A DNA stretch of 64,000 nt, from positions 124,001 to 188,000 of the forward strand of contig CANKYO010000009.1 in NCBI GenBank assembly GCA_947488175.1, read 5' to 3'. The notes beneath the pieces were generated by a model. That model was not told the DNA's origin. It searched no databases and worked only from the letters and a program-made list of their open reading frames with translations. Below are positions 20,157-29,656 of the stretch, in pieces. The position numbers and the translations under genes are program-made. The stretch comes from an uncultured Paracoccaceae bacterium (GTDB lineage: Bacteria; Pseudomonadota; Alphaproteobacteria; Rhodobacterales; Rhodobacteraceae). Within the stretch, counting starts at the first letter, position 1, and the number at the start of each line of letters is the position of its first letter.

Positions 20157-20783
20157 TCAAACCTGATCCAGCGCCGTCTGCACAGCGGCGAAATAGGCAC
20201 CGACTTGCTGGCCATCGACCAAGGCGTGATGCACCTCCAGTGTCATCGCCATGTCCCAGCGCCCGCCCTGATCAACAAACTTGCCCCACGACACACGCGG
20301 GATGCAGTCATCCGGTCCGGGCAGCGCGTTGTTGATCGACGTATAATCCAGCCACGGCATGCAGGACAGATAGGCAAGATCGTCGCGCGCGCCTGCATTG
20401 GCGTCCAGCGCACCACCCTCTGCCGCTGCAGCAATGAGGGCGGCGGCCTTGGCATCAAACGCATCGAAATCCGGCTGATAGGGCACGTAGGCATAATTGA
20501 AACTGCCCGCCTTAGTCGGCACCGTCATCGACAGCTCCACCCCATCATGCCGAACAACCTGATCCCCGCGAAACCGCATGCAAAGCTCCGGCACCGCATG
20601 TATCCCGGCTCCGATCGCATAAAGACAGGCCCGGTACGGTGAAATCCCGTCAGCCTTGCGCCTGATCACATGGGTCACGTCCAACCGCGAGGTAACGGCG
20701 TAATGCGGTTTCTGATAGGTCCGGAAAAACCGGAACTGATCCGCGCGCGGCCAGTGTTCCAGATCGACAAGCTCAAACCCCAT
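20157..20783 (-). CDS. Chloramphenicol acetyltransferase-family protein (CatA-like)
   Basis: This 208-residue protein matches the CAT fold: N-terminal FRTYQKPHYAVTSRLDVT, a middle MPWLDYTSINNA block and the catalytic HHALVDG (His near residue 189), equivalent to the HHAVCDG of enterobacterial CAT. Enzymes of this type transfer acetyl from acetyl-CoA to the 3-hydroxyl of chloramphenicol, but chromosomal homologs may use other substrates. SD AAGGAG lies before the ATG. The gene has its own terminator and no mobile-element remnant next to it. Confidence 0.85.
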   Translation of the reverse strand: MGFELVDLEHWPRADQFRFFRTYQKPHYAVTSRLDVTHVIRRKADGISPYRACLYAIGAGIHAVPELCMRFRGDQVVRHDGVELSMTVPTKAGSFNYAYVPYQPDFDAFDAKAAALIAAAAEGGALDANAGARDDLAYLSCMPWLDYTSINNALPGPDDCIPRVSWGKFVDQGGRWDMAMTLEVHHALVDGQQVGAYFAAVQTALDQV

Positions 20784-20921
20784 GCGCAGGCTCCTTTCAG
20801 CACCAGCCTACTGTCCGGCAAACTGAAGGAAAGCCCCAAACGGTCGTCGCGCGTCCGGCAGCCTGCCCGCGTCGCTCGTTTTCCGGGGGTGATGTCTGTC
20901 TCTTTGGGTAGCGGCGGGGGG

Positions 20922-21446
20922 CTAGATGTCCTGACCTCGCTCCAGCAACTCTTCGATCAACTGGCGCTGCAGGTCACCGCTATCTCCTGCGCCAAACTGC
21001 GCGGCACCACCGCTGTAAAGCGTGCCATAGGTCTTGGCGACATTGACCGTCTGGGCCAGGCCAGAGATCAGCTGATCCTTTTCCAGTTCCGCAAAAGGAT
21101 GGATGAAAACGCCCCATAGTCGGCCATTGGCAATCGCATAGCGCGCATCCAGCGCACTGTCGAAATTCGCCTGCATCACGCGCATCATTTCCTCCGGTGT
21201 CATGCCATCAGCCGAACGGATCGGCACCATCGCCCGCATCCGGTTGGCCCTGACATCCGTCACGATCAGAACCGGGATATCATCAATCGTGAACTCAAAC
21301 CCCGGCCCCGCGACGCGTGCATCAGGGTCAAGGGCGGCAACAATTTCCGCCATGCGTGGCAAGGTCATATGTGGCTCGGCCTCGCGATCCTGCGCTTGCA
21401 GGCTGGCAGGGATCATCAAAGCGATCAGGGCTAGGGTACGGATCAT
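20922..21446 (-). CDS. Exported YbjN-like protein
   Basis: This 174-residue protein has a signal peptide (about 1-18, ending LQAQ). Its globular part, with VLIVTDVRANRMRAMVPIR, MTPEEMMRVMQANFDSALDA and NGRLWGVFIHPFAELEKDQL, resembles the YbjN/secretion-chaperone-like fold. YbjN-family roles are poorly defined. AAGGAG precedes the ATG. It is downstream of cmk on the same strand, separated by the CCGAC array. Confidence 0.6.
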   Translation of the reverse strand: MIRTLALIALMIPASLQAQDREAEPHMTLPRMAEIVAALDPDARVAGPGFEFTIDDIPVLIVTDVRANRMRAMVPIRSADGMTPEEMMRVMQANFDSALDARYAIANGRLWGVFIHPFAELEKDQLISGLAQTVNVAKTYGTLYSGGAAQFGAGDSGDLQRQLIEELLERGQDI

Positions 21447-21537
21447 GGTGCAAACTCCTTTTCAGGCATAATAGCCCTGCAGCCGTAAAACAGCCTAAGC
21501 AAGCTTTGGTGAAAATTTGCAACATGGACCGTGCGTT

Positions 21538-21581
21538 GGGGTCCGACGTTTTGCCGACGCAAGTCCGACGCTTATCCGACA
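21538..21581. repeat. Four CCGAC sites at exact 11-bp spacing (array A)
   Basis: CCGAC starts at 21543, 21554, 21565 and 21576. Each is preceded by G or T and followed by a variable 5-nt spacer. The array is introduced by GGGGT and closes with CCGACAGCCC, and it runs over the stop codon of cmk (21572). A second array with the same layout lies at 39591-39633 on the opposite strand. Confidence 0.8.
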
Positions 21582-22189
21582 GCCCTTTTTGCCGCCGCGA
21601 CAACCGCCACAGCACGGGCCACGGCAGCGTCAATCGTCAGGTCTGACGTATCGATAATGACCGCGTCGTCAGCCGCAATCAGCGGCGCGGTCGCGCGGCC
21701 GCTGTCGCGCGCATCGCGTTCCCTGACATCCGCCAAAACCTGTTCCGGCGTCACATCCAACCCCTTGCCCGACAGTTCTTTGAACCGCCGATCGGCCCGG
21801 CATTCCGCGCTGGCAGTGACAAACAGCTTCACCGCCGCATCCGGGCAAATCACCGTCCCGATATCGCGGCCATCCAGCACCGCACCACCATCGCGGGCGG
21901 CAAATTTCCGTTGAAAATCAACAAGCGCGCTGCGCACATCGGCGATCGCGGCGACCTCGCTCGCGGCCTGCGCCACCGCCGGGGTTCGCAGGCTGTCATC
22001 CTCCAGATCGACCGGATCAAGCGCGCGCGCCACCGCCACCGGATCACCCCCCGCCAGCACCTTGGCCCCGACAGCGCGATAAAGCAGCCCGGTATCCAGA
22101 TGGGCAAAGCCGAAATGCGCGGCGACCGCCTTGGAAATCGTGCCCTTGCCCGCCGCTGCCGGCCCATCAATCGCCACGGTGAATGTCAT
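21572..22189 (-). CDS. cmk: Cytidylate kinase
   Basis: This 205-residue NMP kinase phosphorylates CMP and dCMP with ATP in the cytoplasm. It has the P-loop [14 protein letters not shown] at residues 6-19, the [11 protein letters not shown] substrate block, [13 protein letters not shown] and the LID region [10 protein letters not shown]. Length is normal. GAGGG precedes the ATG. In relatives cmk sits between aroA and rpsA; here it is separated from aroA by a bchE-like gene on the other strand and from rpsA by about 14 kb. Confidence 0.95.
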   Translation of the reverse strand: MTFTVAIDGPAAAGKGTISKAVAAHFGFAHLDTGLLYRAVGAKVLAGGDPVAVARALDPVDLEDDSLRTPAVAQAASEVAAIADVRSALVDFQRKFAARDGGAVLDGRDIGTVICPDAAVKLFVTASAECRADRRFKELSGKGLDVTPEQVLADVRERDARDSGRATAPLIAADDAVIIDTSDLTIDAAVARAVAVVAAAKRAVG

Positions 22190-22255
22190 CGGACCCTCAT
22201 CAAAAACTGCTGAAACGCCAGTTAGTTAGGGGAAAACCATCAAAAGGGCCGCCCC

Positions 22256-23845
22256 ATGCGCATCACGCTTCTTCACCCCCCGCATACATCCATCGGCAGC
22301 CGCATTCCACGCGAAAATCTGCCGCCCTTCGGACTGCTGTGCATTGGCGGACCGTTGGTCGACGCAGGCCATAAGGTGCAACTGATCAATGCCGATATCG
22401 GCCCGATGCCAGATCTGGAGATCCTGACAAAGGTCATTCAAAGCGCGCCGAATGTGGTCATGATCGGGCATTCCGGCTCAACCTCTGCCCATCCGACGGT
22501 CGTGCAACTCGCAAACGAGATCAAAGCCTGCCTGCCCGATGTGACCATCATCTATGGTGGCGTCTGGCCCACATACCATTGGCAGGATGTGCTGAACGAA
22601 TGTCCCGCCATCGACATAATCGTGCGCGGCGAGGGCGAGGCGACAACACCGAAACTGATCGCGGCACTTGACGGAACTCTGAATGAAATCAACGGTATCG
22701 CTTACCGGCGCGATGGGCGACCCCACGCCACGCCCCCTGCCCCGATGATCGCTGATCTCGACAGCAACCGCATCGGATGGGAGCTGATCGACTTCACCGA
22801 TCACAGCTATTGGGGCGGCAAACGATCCGTCATCATGCAATTCTCGCGCGGCTGCCCGCATCTGTGCACCTATTGCGGGCAGCGGGGGTTCTGGACCAAA
22901 TGGCGGCACCGCGATCCGGTGAAATTCGCCGCCGAAATCGCATGGTTGCATCGCCAGCACGGGGTCGAACTGATCAACCTGGCAGATGAAAATCCAACCA
23001 CCTCACCCAAAGCGTGGCGCGTCTTTCTTGAGGCGCTGATCGCCGAAGACGTCAATATCCAGATCGTGGGCAGCACCCGGGCAGACGATATCGTGCGCGA
23101 CGCGGAAATCTTGCATCTCTACAAAAAGGCAGGCGTCATCCGGTTTCTGATGGGGCTTGAAGGCACGGATGAGGCGACGCTGGAGGCGGTCAGAAAGGGC
23201 GGCACCCGCGCCAAGGATCGGCAAGCGATTGAACTGCTCCGCGCCCATGGGATTATCGGGCTTTGCACCTTTGCCGTGGGGTTTGAAGAGGAAACGGATC
23301 GCGATTACTGGCGAATTCTCAAGCACTTGCTTTCATACGATCCTGATCAGGTGATGTCGGTCTACGCCACACCGCACCGCTGGACACCCTTCTTTCAGAC
23401 CGTCAAGAACCGGCGTGTGATCGAAGCCGATCAACGCAACTGGGATTACAAGCATCAGGTGATGGAGGTACCCGCCGTCCCGGCCTGGCGCGTGTTCCTT
23501 TGGGTCAAACTGATCGAGATTTACCTGCAGGCCAGGCCAAGGGCGCTCTACCGCAGCTACCTGCACCCCGATCCCGACATCCGGCACGCAATGCGCTGGT
23601 ACACGGCTATGGGGCGGCGGGTGGTCCTGCGCGAGCTCTTCGAATGGCTCCGCCGCAGACGCCACCCCGGCCCAACAGTGGCTGCATTTCTGGGGGCGGA
23701 CGCCCTGCCCGAACAGGCGCTTAGCCGTTCGACCGCACGATTTGTGCGCCAAGTTCCGCCATCAGTCCCTCGAATATCGGAAACGACGTCGCAATCGGAG
23801 AACCATCATCGACCGACATCGGCTTCTGCGTCGCCGTCCCCATGA
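22256..23845 (+). CDS. bchE: BchE-type B12-binding radical SAM protein (Mg-protoporphyrin IX monomethyl ester anaerobic cyclase)
   Basis: This 529-residue protein has an N-terminal cobalamin-binding domain ([44 protein letters not shown]). The radical SAM core follows, with [17 protein letters not shown] (cysteines 200, 204, 207) and the BchE-typical [28 protein letters not shown] and [20 protein letters not shown] blocks. BchE closes the fifth ring of bacteriochlorophyll without oxygen. The gene is divergent from cmk. Its last 41 codons run antisense into aroA, so the native stop seems lost and the C-terminus (SRSTARF onward) is probably not original. No other bch gene is nearby. The BchE call is from recalled family sequence; another BchE-like radical SAM role is possible. 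Confidence 0.82.
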   Translation: MRITLLHPPHTSIGSRIPRENLPPFGLLCIGGPLVDAGHKVQLINADIGPMPDLEILTKVIQSAPNVVMIGHSGSTSAHPTVVQLANEIKACLPDVTIIYGGVWPTYHWQDVLNECPAIDIIVRGEGEATTPKLIAALDGTLNEINGIAYRRDGRPHATPPAPMIADLDSNRIGWELIDFTDHSYWGGKRSVIMQFSRGCPHLCTYCGQRGFWTKWRHRDPVKFAAEIAWLHRQHGVELINLADENPTTSPKAWRVFLEALIAEDVNIQIVGSTRADDIVRDAEILHLYKKAGVIRFLMGLEGTDEATLEAVRKGGTRAKDRQAIELLRAHGIIGLCTFAVGFEEETDRDYWRILKHLLSYDPDQVMSVYATPHRWTPFFQTVKNRRVIEADQRNWDYKHQVMEVPAVPAWRVFLWVKLIEIYLQARPRALYRSYLHPDPDIRHAMRWYTAMGRRVVLRELFEWLRRRRHPGPTVAAFLGADALPEQALSRSTARFVRQVPPSVPRISETTSQSENHHRPTSASASPSP

Positions 23846-25073
23846 CCATGAACGCCATGGCGATCCGATGATCCAGCTGGCTGGTCACCGTCGCGCCGCC
23901 CGGCACGTTGGCATGGCCCAGCCCGGTGACCTTCCACCAATCGGGGCCTTCATCCACAGTGACACCGGCCGCACGCAGACCTTTGGCCATCGCATCGATC
24001 CGGTCGCTTTCCTTGACCCGCAGTTCCTTGACACCCTGCATATCGGTGACGCCCGTCGCAAAGGAAGCCACCACCGACAGCACAGGATATTCATCAATCA
24101 TGCTGGCCGCGCGTGCAGGGGGCACAGCGATACCTTTTAGATCGGGCGAGAATTTTGCGCGCAGATCGGCGACAGGCTCGCCCCCTTCCTTGCGCATATT
24201 CTCGTATGTCAGGTCGGCGCCCATCTCCTGCAAGGTCGTGAACAGCCCCGCCCGCGTGGGGTTCAACCCGATATTCGGAACCAGCACATCCGATCCAGGT
24301 ACGATAATCGCCGCGCAAACCGGAAACGCGGCCGAGGATGGATCACGCGGAACAACTATAGTCTGCGGCGTCAATTCAGGCTGACCATCAAGGGTAATCA
24401 CCCGGCCTTCATCCGTTTCCTCAACGGTCAATGTAGCACCAAAGCCCTGCAGCATGCGTTCGGTATGGTCGCGGGTCGCTTCCTTTTCGACCACAACTGT
24501 CTGACCCGGGGCATTCAGACCGGCCAGCAGGACGGCCGATTTCACCTGCGCCGATGGCACAGGCACCTCATAGCGCACCGGCACAGGATCAGCGGCGCCC
24601 ACAATTGTCATCGGCAACCGCCCCCCCCTGCGCCCCACGGACTGCGCGCCAAACAGAGCCAAAGGGTCCGTGACCCGGCCCATGGGCCGCCCGTTCAGCG
24701 ATGCATCGCCAGTGAATGTCACCGTAATCGGCGACGTGGCCATGGCCCCCATGATCAGGCGCACACCGGTGCCGGAATTCCCGCAATCAATCACCTGATC
24801 AGGCTCAGCAAACCCGCCAACGCCCACGCCCTGCACAGACCATTCACCACCCCCATGATCGGTCACCGTCGCGCCAAAGGCGCGCATGGCCTTGGCCGTG
24901 TCCAGCACATCCTCACCTTCCAGAAGGCCAGTGATATGGGTTTCACCCACGCTAAGCGCGCCAAGGATCAGCGACCGGTGCGAAATCGATTTGTCACCAG
25001 GCACGTTGGCCACACCTTTCAGTGGACCGCTGCGCCGGGATGTCATGGGAATGGGGGTGCCGTGACCGGACAT
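23721..25073 (-). CDS. aroA: 3-phosphoshikimate 1-carboxyvinyltransferase (EPSP synthase), class II-like
   Basis: This 450-residue enzyme of the shikimate pathway joins PEP and shikimate 3-phosphate. Landmarks are [16 protein letters not shown], the [14 protein letters not shown] glycine-rich loop, [25 protein letters not shown], the [13 protein letters not shown] helix, [19 protein letters not shown] and DHRIAMAF. The overall sequence is closest to the class II enzymes (CP4-type), yet the position that is alanine in the CP4 NAATG loop is glycine here (NSGTG). The 3' end overlaps the convergent bchE-like frame by about 125 bp. Confidence 0.96.
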   Translation of the reverse strand: MSGHGTPIPMTSRRSGPLKGVANVPGDKSISHRSLILGALSVGETHITGLLEGEDVLDTAKAMRAFGATVTDHGGGEWSVQGVGVGGFAEPDQVIDCGNSGTGVRLIMGAMATSPITVTFTGDASLNGRPMGRVTDPLALFGAQSVGRRGGRLPMTIVGAADPVPVRYEVPVPSAQVKSAVLLAGLNAPGQTVVVEKEATRDHTERMLQGFGATLTVEETDEGRVITLDGQPELTPQTIVVPRDPSSAAFPVCAAIIVPGSDVLVPNIGLNPTRAGLFTTLQEMGADLTYENMRKEGGEPVADLRAKFSPDLKGIAVPPARAASMIDEYPVLSVVASFATGVTDMQGVKELRVKESDRIDAMAKGLRAAGVTVDEGPDWWKVTGLGHANVPGGATVTSQLDHRIAMAFMVMGTATQKPMSVDDGSPIATSFPIFEGLMAELGAQIVRSNG

Positions 25074-25144
25074 AAGCGCCTTCCTCTTGTTCTTCCAAGG
25101 CGTCTTAGCCGAGGCGTCAGGCAGGGTCCATCGCCCTTCTTGCC

Positions 25145-25858
25145 TCAGCGTCTACGGAAGGTCAGGTAATGCGGTGTGCGGCCCTCGCGCAGCGCCTTTT
25201 GCTCATACCGGGTCGACAACCAGTCATCCCACGGTTCGCGCCAGTCGGAGGGCCGCTCTGCCAGCCAGGCGAACCCCTGCTTCGGCACTTCTTCCAGGGT
25301 TTGACGGACATAATCGGGAATATCTGTCGCTACCCGAAACACGGCCCCCGGCTTCATCACGCGGGCCAGCGGTTCCAGATGTTCGGGCGTCACAAACCGG
25401 CGGCGGTGATGGCGCTTTTTCGGCCAAGGGTCAGGGTAGTTCAGAAAGACTTTGCTGACCGCCTGGTCCGGCAGCACATCAAACAGATCGCGCACATCGC
25501 CGGGATGGATCGCCAGATTGGTCACGTCCGCCTTGCGCACCTTGCCCAGCAACATGGCAACCCCGTTGATATAGGGCTCGCAACCGATCAGCCCGATATC
25601 GCGATAGCGGTCCGCCATATGGACCAGATGCTCGCCCCCGCCAAATCCGATCTCGAGCCAGATATCCTTGCCGCCGAACAGCGCATTCAGGTCAAGCAGG
25701 TTACGGTCCGGGTTCTCTTCCCAACTGACCGGGCCGGGGGACAAGGGGGCCAGATCATTTTCCAGATAATCCTGCTGGCTCGCGCGCATTGTCTTGCCGC
25801 GAAAGCGGCCATAGAAATTGCGCCAATGCGCGCCGGAGGGATGTCTGGTTTTGCTCAT
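25145..25858 (-). CDS. trmB: tRNA (guanine-N7-)-methyltransferase
   Basis: This 237-residue class I SAM methyltransferase makes m7G46 in the tRNA variable loop. Visible: N-terminal [22 protein letters not shown] motif [48 protein letters not shown] and the [16 protein letters not shown] tail. It lies downstream of metK with a BIME-type inverted REP pair between them. Length is normal. Confidence 0.95.
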   Translation of the reverse strand: MSKTRHPSGAHWRNFYGRFRGKTMRASQQDYLENDLAPLSPGPVSWEENPDRNLLDLNALFGGKDIWLEIGFGGGEHLVHMADRYRDIGLIGCEPYINGVAMLLGKVRKADVTNLAIHPGDVRDLFDVLPDQAVSKVFLNYPDPWPKKRHHRRRFVTPEHLEPLARVMKPGAVFRVATDIPDYVRQTLEEVPKQGFAWLAERPSDWREPWDDWLSTRYEQKALREGRTPHYLTFRRR

Positions 25859-25896
25859 GTCGCGGCTTTAGCAAGCGCGGCCAGCCTGCGCAATCG

Positions 25897-25974
25897 GCGG
25901 GTGGGTCAAGACCCACCTTACGCCGTGGGAACGCCGGGTTTGCCGCAGCGTAAGATGGGTTTTAACCCATCGCC
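25897..25974. repeat. Inverted pair of REP sequences (BIME)
   Basis: The first unit at 25900-25922 has stem GGTGGGTC/GACCCACC followed by TTACG. The second unit at 25949-25974 is in opposite orientation, CGTAAGATGGGTT with its complementary AACCCATC. Between them is a 26-nt spacer. The same unit flanks the transposase-like gene at 33577-34122. Confidence 0.8.
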
Positions 25975-25976
25975 TT

Positions 25977-27158
25977 TCAGATCGCCTTTTTCAAGGCGTC
26001 AACCAGATCGGTCCGTTCCCAGCTAAAGCCGCCATCGGAGTCAGGCTCGCGGCCGAAATGGCCGTAGGCCGCTGTCCGTTCATAGATCGGCCGGTTCAGG
26101 CTCAGATGCTGGCGGATACCGCGCGGCGTCAAATCCATGACCTGTGCCACGGCCTTTTCGATGTCCGCAGGGCGTACATCGCCGGTCCCATGGGTGTCAG
26201 CATAGATCGAAAGCGGTTTGGCCACGCCAATGGCATAGCTTAGCTGGATCGTGCAGCGCTCGGCCATTCCGGCGGCCACCACGTTCTTGGCCAAATAGCG
26301 GGCGGCGTAGGCCGCAGAGCGATCCACCTTGGTCGGGTCCTTGCCGGAAAACGCACCGCCACCATGCGGCGCGGCACCGCCATAGGTGTCGACAATAATC
26401 TTGCGGCCCGTCAGACCCGCATCCCCATCCGGGCCGCCAATCACGAACTTGCCGGTCGGGTTCACCCACCATTCGGTGTTTGCGGTGATCAAACCATCTG
26501 GCAGGACCTCGCGGATGTAAGGTTCTACAATGGCGCGAATATCCGCGCTGCTTTGATCCGCGTTACTATGCTGCGTGGACAGAACAATCGATGTGACCTC
26601 GACCGGTTTGCCCCCGGCATAGCGCAGCGATATCTGGCTTTTGGCATCCGGGCGCAGCGTCGGCTGTTCGCCGGATTTACGCACCTCGGCCAGGCGGCGC
26701 AGGATCGCATGGGCATACTGGATAGGCGCCGGCATCAGCGCGTCAGTTTCGGTCGTGGCATAGCCGAACATAATCCCCTGATCACCGGCACCTTCGTCCT
26801 TGTCGGCGGTCGCATCTACACCTTGGGCGATATGGGCCGATTGTTCGTGCAGCAGATTGGTGATCTCGCAGGTCGCGTGGTGGAATTTGTCCTGCTCGTA
26901 GCCGATATCCTTGATACAGGCGCGGGCGATCTGGTCAATGCGGCCCATGTAATCCTTCAGCTTGGCCTGATCCGCCAAGCCAACTTCCCCCCCGATGACA
27001 ACCCGGTTCGTGGTTGCAAAGGTCTCGCAGGCGACCCGCGCTTCGGGTTCTTCGGACAAAAGCGCGTCAAGCACCGCATCAGAAATACGGTCACAGACCT
27101 TGTCAGGGTGCCCTTCGGAAACGGATTCCGAAGTGAAAATGTAGTCATTTCGTGCCAT
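25977..27158 (-). CDS. metK: S-adenosylmethionine synthase
   Basis: This 393-residue enzyme makes SAM from methionine and ATP in the cytoplasm. Visible: [20 protein letters not shown] at the N-terminus, the [12 protein letters not shown] hexapeptide region, [20 protein letters not shown], the P-loop-like [22 protein letters not shown] (read in two parts) and [17 protein letters not shown] at the end. I chose the ATG at 27158, not 27173, because the GGAG at 27171-27168 is the 3' strand of the riboswitch pseudoknot and serves as the Shine-Dalgarno for 27158. The gene is therefore predicted to be repressed at translation by its product. Confidence 0.96.
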   Translation of the reverse strand: MARNDYIFTSESVSEGHPDKVCDRISDAVLDALLSEEPEARVACETFATTNRVVIGGEVGLADQAKLKDYMGRIDQIARACIKDIGYEQDKFHHATCEITNLLHEQSAHIAQGVDATADKDEGAGDQGIMFGYATTETDALMPAPIQYAHAILRRLAEVRKSGEQPTLRPDAKSQISLRYAGGKPVEVTSIVLSTQHSNADQSSADIRAIVEPYIREVLPDGLITANTEWWVNPTGKFVIGGPDGDAGLTGRKIIVDTYGGAAPHGGGAFSGKDPTKVDRSAAYAARYLAKNVVAAGMAERCTIQLSYAIGVAKPLSIYADTHGTGDVRPADIEKAVAQVMDLTPRGIRQHLSLNRPIYERTAAYGHFGREPDSDGGFSWERTDLVDALKKAI

Positions 27159-27159
27159 G

Positions 27160-27212
27160 GGGAAGTGCTCCATTGAATTTCCCTGTCACGCCAGGAAGCC
27201 GTTGTGACAGAA
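27160..27212 (-). promoter_or_regulatory. SAM/SAH-type riboswitch of metK
   Basis: On the minus strand CTGTCAC (27210-27204) pairs with GTGACAG (27189-27183) around a loop containing AACGGCTTCCTGGC. The following TTCAATGGAGCAC carries GGAGC, which can pair with the loop GCTTCC as a pseudoknot and contains the Shine-Dalgarno of metK. Stem, loop and 3' segment match the SAM/SAH class described upstream of metK in Rhodobacterales; ligand binding would hide the ribosome site. Recognised from memory of the consensus. Confidence 0.88.
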
Positions 27213-27246
27213 CCAGCCTCCCCTCTATGGGGTGAGGCAACTCGCG

Positions 27247-28743
27247 TCAATCGCTATTGCGACGAACGACCACATAGAGACCCAAGGTTAAGAAAATGAG
27301 CATCAGAAAGAACGGCCATTCACCCCAGCGCGCATAAGGCGTTATGGGCAGAGCCGCCGGAAGCGGCGCGTCGATGACGCCATCAATGCCTAACGGTATT
27401 TCGGCTATGATCCGGCCGCGCGCATCGATCATCGCGCTGACCCCGGTGTTGGCCACCCGCACCATTGGCAATCCCTGCTCAATCGCGCGCAGACGCGCCT
27501 GTGCAAGATGCTGATAGGGGCCCGCTGCCTGCCCGAACCATGCGTCATTGGTGATCAGCAACAAAAGACGCGGCCGGTCGGGACCGCGATAAATCTCCTC
27601 AGCGAAGATGCCTTCATAACAGATCAGCGGCACAGCCCCACCGATGCCTGGCAAATCGACCAACCCAGCATCCCGACCAGGAGCAAAGCCGCTGCCCATC
27701 GTGTCGGCCAAGCCAGTCAGCCCCATGGATCGCGCAAGCGCCCCACCAGGCATATATTCACCAAACGGGACCAGATGCCTCTTGTCATAAATCTGGGCAA
27801 TCTCTCCCTCAGGGTTCAATGCAATCAGACTATTGTAGAAACGTCCGCCCGTATCCCGCCGCTGGATACCAAAAACCAGCGGTGCGCCGCGGGCGGCATC
27901 CGCCAACAGGCTCAAATCATTCTCAATGAAGTTCAAAAGCGTCGGCACAGAGGTTTCGGGCCAGACAACCAGATCAGGGATGACCCCCGATTCAGTAAAG
28001 CTGACAAGGCGCTGCAGGAAGACATCCCGATATGCCGGATCCCATTTCAGACGCTGTGGGGCATTGGGTTGAGCAAGGCGCACAATTGGCGCGTCAGCGA
28101 CCGGCGAAGGAGCGGGGCCTGCGCGAAGCCACAACCCCACCGCCACGACAGCCACAAGAACAATCGCGCCACTCCAACAGCGCGTCACCACCAGCGCAAC
28201 ACCCCATCCGGTCAATACGGTCACAAGCGTCAGAAGATGTGGTCCGCCAAAGGCCGCGAGTTGCGAAATTGGCGTCGGGACCCAGATATGGCCCAAAAGC
28301 GCCCAGGGAAATCCGGTCAGGATCAGGGATCGTGTCGCTTCCGCCCACACCAGCCCCAGCGCCAGCATCAGCGCGCTTCGCGGTGCCAGACGAGCCGCAC
28401 CATAAGCGGCGACCGCCCAGAACAGACCCGCCCCCGCTGCCATGAGCGTCACAGCAAACGGGGCCATCCAGCCGTGACGGGCCACATCGACCAGAAACGG
28501 CTCAACGATCCAACGCAATGACAACGCAAAATAGCCAGCGCCAAAAGCCCAAGCTTGCAGGGCCGCCGCACGGGTGGTTTGCGCCATCTGATGGGCCAGC
28601 ATCAAGGCCGCAATACCAATGATCGTGGCAGGCCAGAGATCAAGTGGGGCTTGCCCCAAACCGGCCAGCACACCAAGTGCACCCAACAGGGTCAACCGCA
28701 TCCGTGCCGACATCGCGCCAAAGCGCGCGGGCAAATCAGGCAT
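27247..28743 (-). CDS. lnt: Apolipoprotein N-acyltransferase
   Basis: This 498-residue inner-membrane enzyme adds the third acyl chain to lipoproteins. An N-terminal set of membrane helices (about 1-210) is followed by a periplasmic nitrilase-like domain with the triad Glu in VWPETSVP, Lys in YDKRHLVPFGEYMPGG and Cys in LICYEGIF, and a final membrane helix (WPFFLMLIFLTLGLYVVV). The ATG at 28743 overlaps the hlyC/corC gene by 8 nt. An in-frame ATG at 28803 lies deep inside that gene and is less likely. Confidence 0.94.
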   Translation of the reverse strand: MPDLPARFGAMSARMRLTLLGALGVLAGLGQAPLDLWPATIIGIAALMLAHQMAQTTRAAALQAWAFGAGYFALSLRWIVEPFLVDVARHGWMAPFAVTLMAAGAGLFWAVAAYGAARLAPRSALMLALGLVWAEATRSLILTGFPWALLGHIWVPTPISQLAAFGGPHLLTLVTVLTGWGVALVVTRCWSGAIVLVAVVAVGLWLRAGPAPSPVADAPIVRLAQPNAPQRLKWDPAYRDVFLQRLVSFTESGVIPDLVVWPETSVPTLLNFIENDLSLLADAARGAPLVFGIQRRDTGGRFYNSLIALNPEGEIAQIYDKRHLVPFGEYMPGGALARSMGLTGLADTMGSGFAPGRDAGLVDLPGIGGAVPLICYEGIFAEEIYRGPDRPRLLLLITNDAWFGQAAGPYQHLAQARLRAIEQGLPMVRVANTGVSAMIDARGRIIAEIPLGIDGVIDAPLPAALPITPYARWGEWPFFLMLIFLTLGLYVVVRRNSD

Positions 28744-29623
28744 GTTTGGCGCCGGGCAAACGGACCCGCAGCCGCTTGATCCGGCGGGGATCGGCATCGA
28801 CAACCTCGAATTCCGGGCCGTCGGGATGCATGATCACCTCGCCCCGGGCCGGCAGATGTCCGGCCAGCATGGTCGCCAAACCACCCAGCGTGTCGATCTC
28901 TTCCTCGTCGATCTCCTCATGGGCGGTCAGTTGCATCCCGATCTCGGCCTCGAAATCTTCCAGCTCGGTCCGGGCCTGCACCATGTAGACACCAGGCTTT
29001 TCCATCACCCAGCTTTTAGCCTCTTCGATGTCATGTTCATCTTCAATCTCGCCCACGACCTGTTCGATCAGGTCTTCGATGGTGACCAGCCCGTCGGTGC
29101 CGCCGTATTCGTCGATGACAAGAGCCATGTGTATACGCTCGGCCTGCATTTTCTGCAGTAGCACACCCAGCGGCATCGACGGCGGCACAAACAATAGCGG
29201 GCGCAGCATGTCGGCCAGATCCATGTCCTTGCTGTCGCCATTGAACCCATGGCGCAGGGCAAAATCCTTGAGGTTGGCGATGCCAATGGGGGTGTCCAGC
29301 GTGCCGTCATAGACCGGCAACCGGGTAAGTCCGCTGTCACGAAACACCTTGACCAGTTCGTCCTTGGTTGCGGTGACCGGCACCGCCACAATGTCCGTCT
29401 TGGGAATCGCCACATCTTCGACGCGCATCCGGCGCAGGTTGAGCATGCCAAGCATACTGCCTGCCGGTTTTACGGTCTGGCTCGGCGTGTCCTCGGGTGT
29501 TGCCGGGCTGGCTTCGGGCAATAACGCGTTACGCAATCGGGCAAAAATGCCCTGTTTCTGATCATTCTGGTCCGGAGGCGCGCTTTGCGCTGCCATAGAT
29601 GGACCGTCGCCGGTATCGCCCAT
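28736..29623 (-). CDS. HlyC/CorC family CBS-domain protein
   Basis: This 295-residue soluble protein has a disordered N-terminus, two CBS domains (about residues 70-190, with PKTDIVAVP, VFRDSGLTRLPVYDGTLD and MALVIDEYGGTDGLVTIEDL) and a C-terminal CorC/HlyC domain (about 210-295). It lacks the DUF21 membrane part, as in CorC of enterobacteria, where it supports magnesium/cobalt efflux. It is part of the conserved phoH-ybeY-hlyC-lnt run. Confidence 0.92.
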   Translation of the reverse strand: MGDTGDGPSMAAQSAPPDQNDQKQGIFARLRNALLPEASPATPEDTPSQTVKPAGSMLGMLNLRRMRVEDVAIPKTDIVAVPVTATKDELVKVFRDSGLTRLPVYDGTLDTPIGIANLKDFALRHGFNGDSKDMDLADMLRPLLFVPPSMPLGVLLQKMQAERIHMALVIDEYGGTDGLVTIEDLIEQVVGEIEDEHDIEEAKSWVMEKPGVYMVQARTELEDFEAEIGMQLTAHEEIDEEEIDTLGGLATMLAGHLPARGEVIMHPDGPEFEVVDADPRRIKRLRVRLPGAKHA

Positions 29624-29656
29624 TTCATCCTATCTCATGCGGGCAAAATCGCCCGA

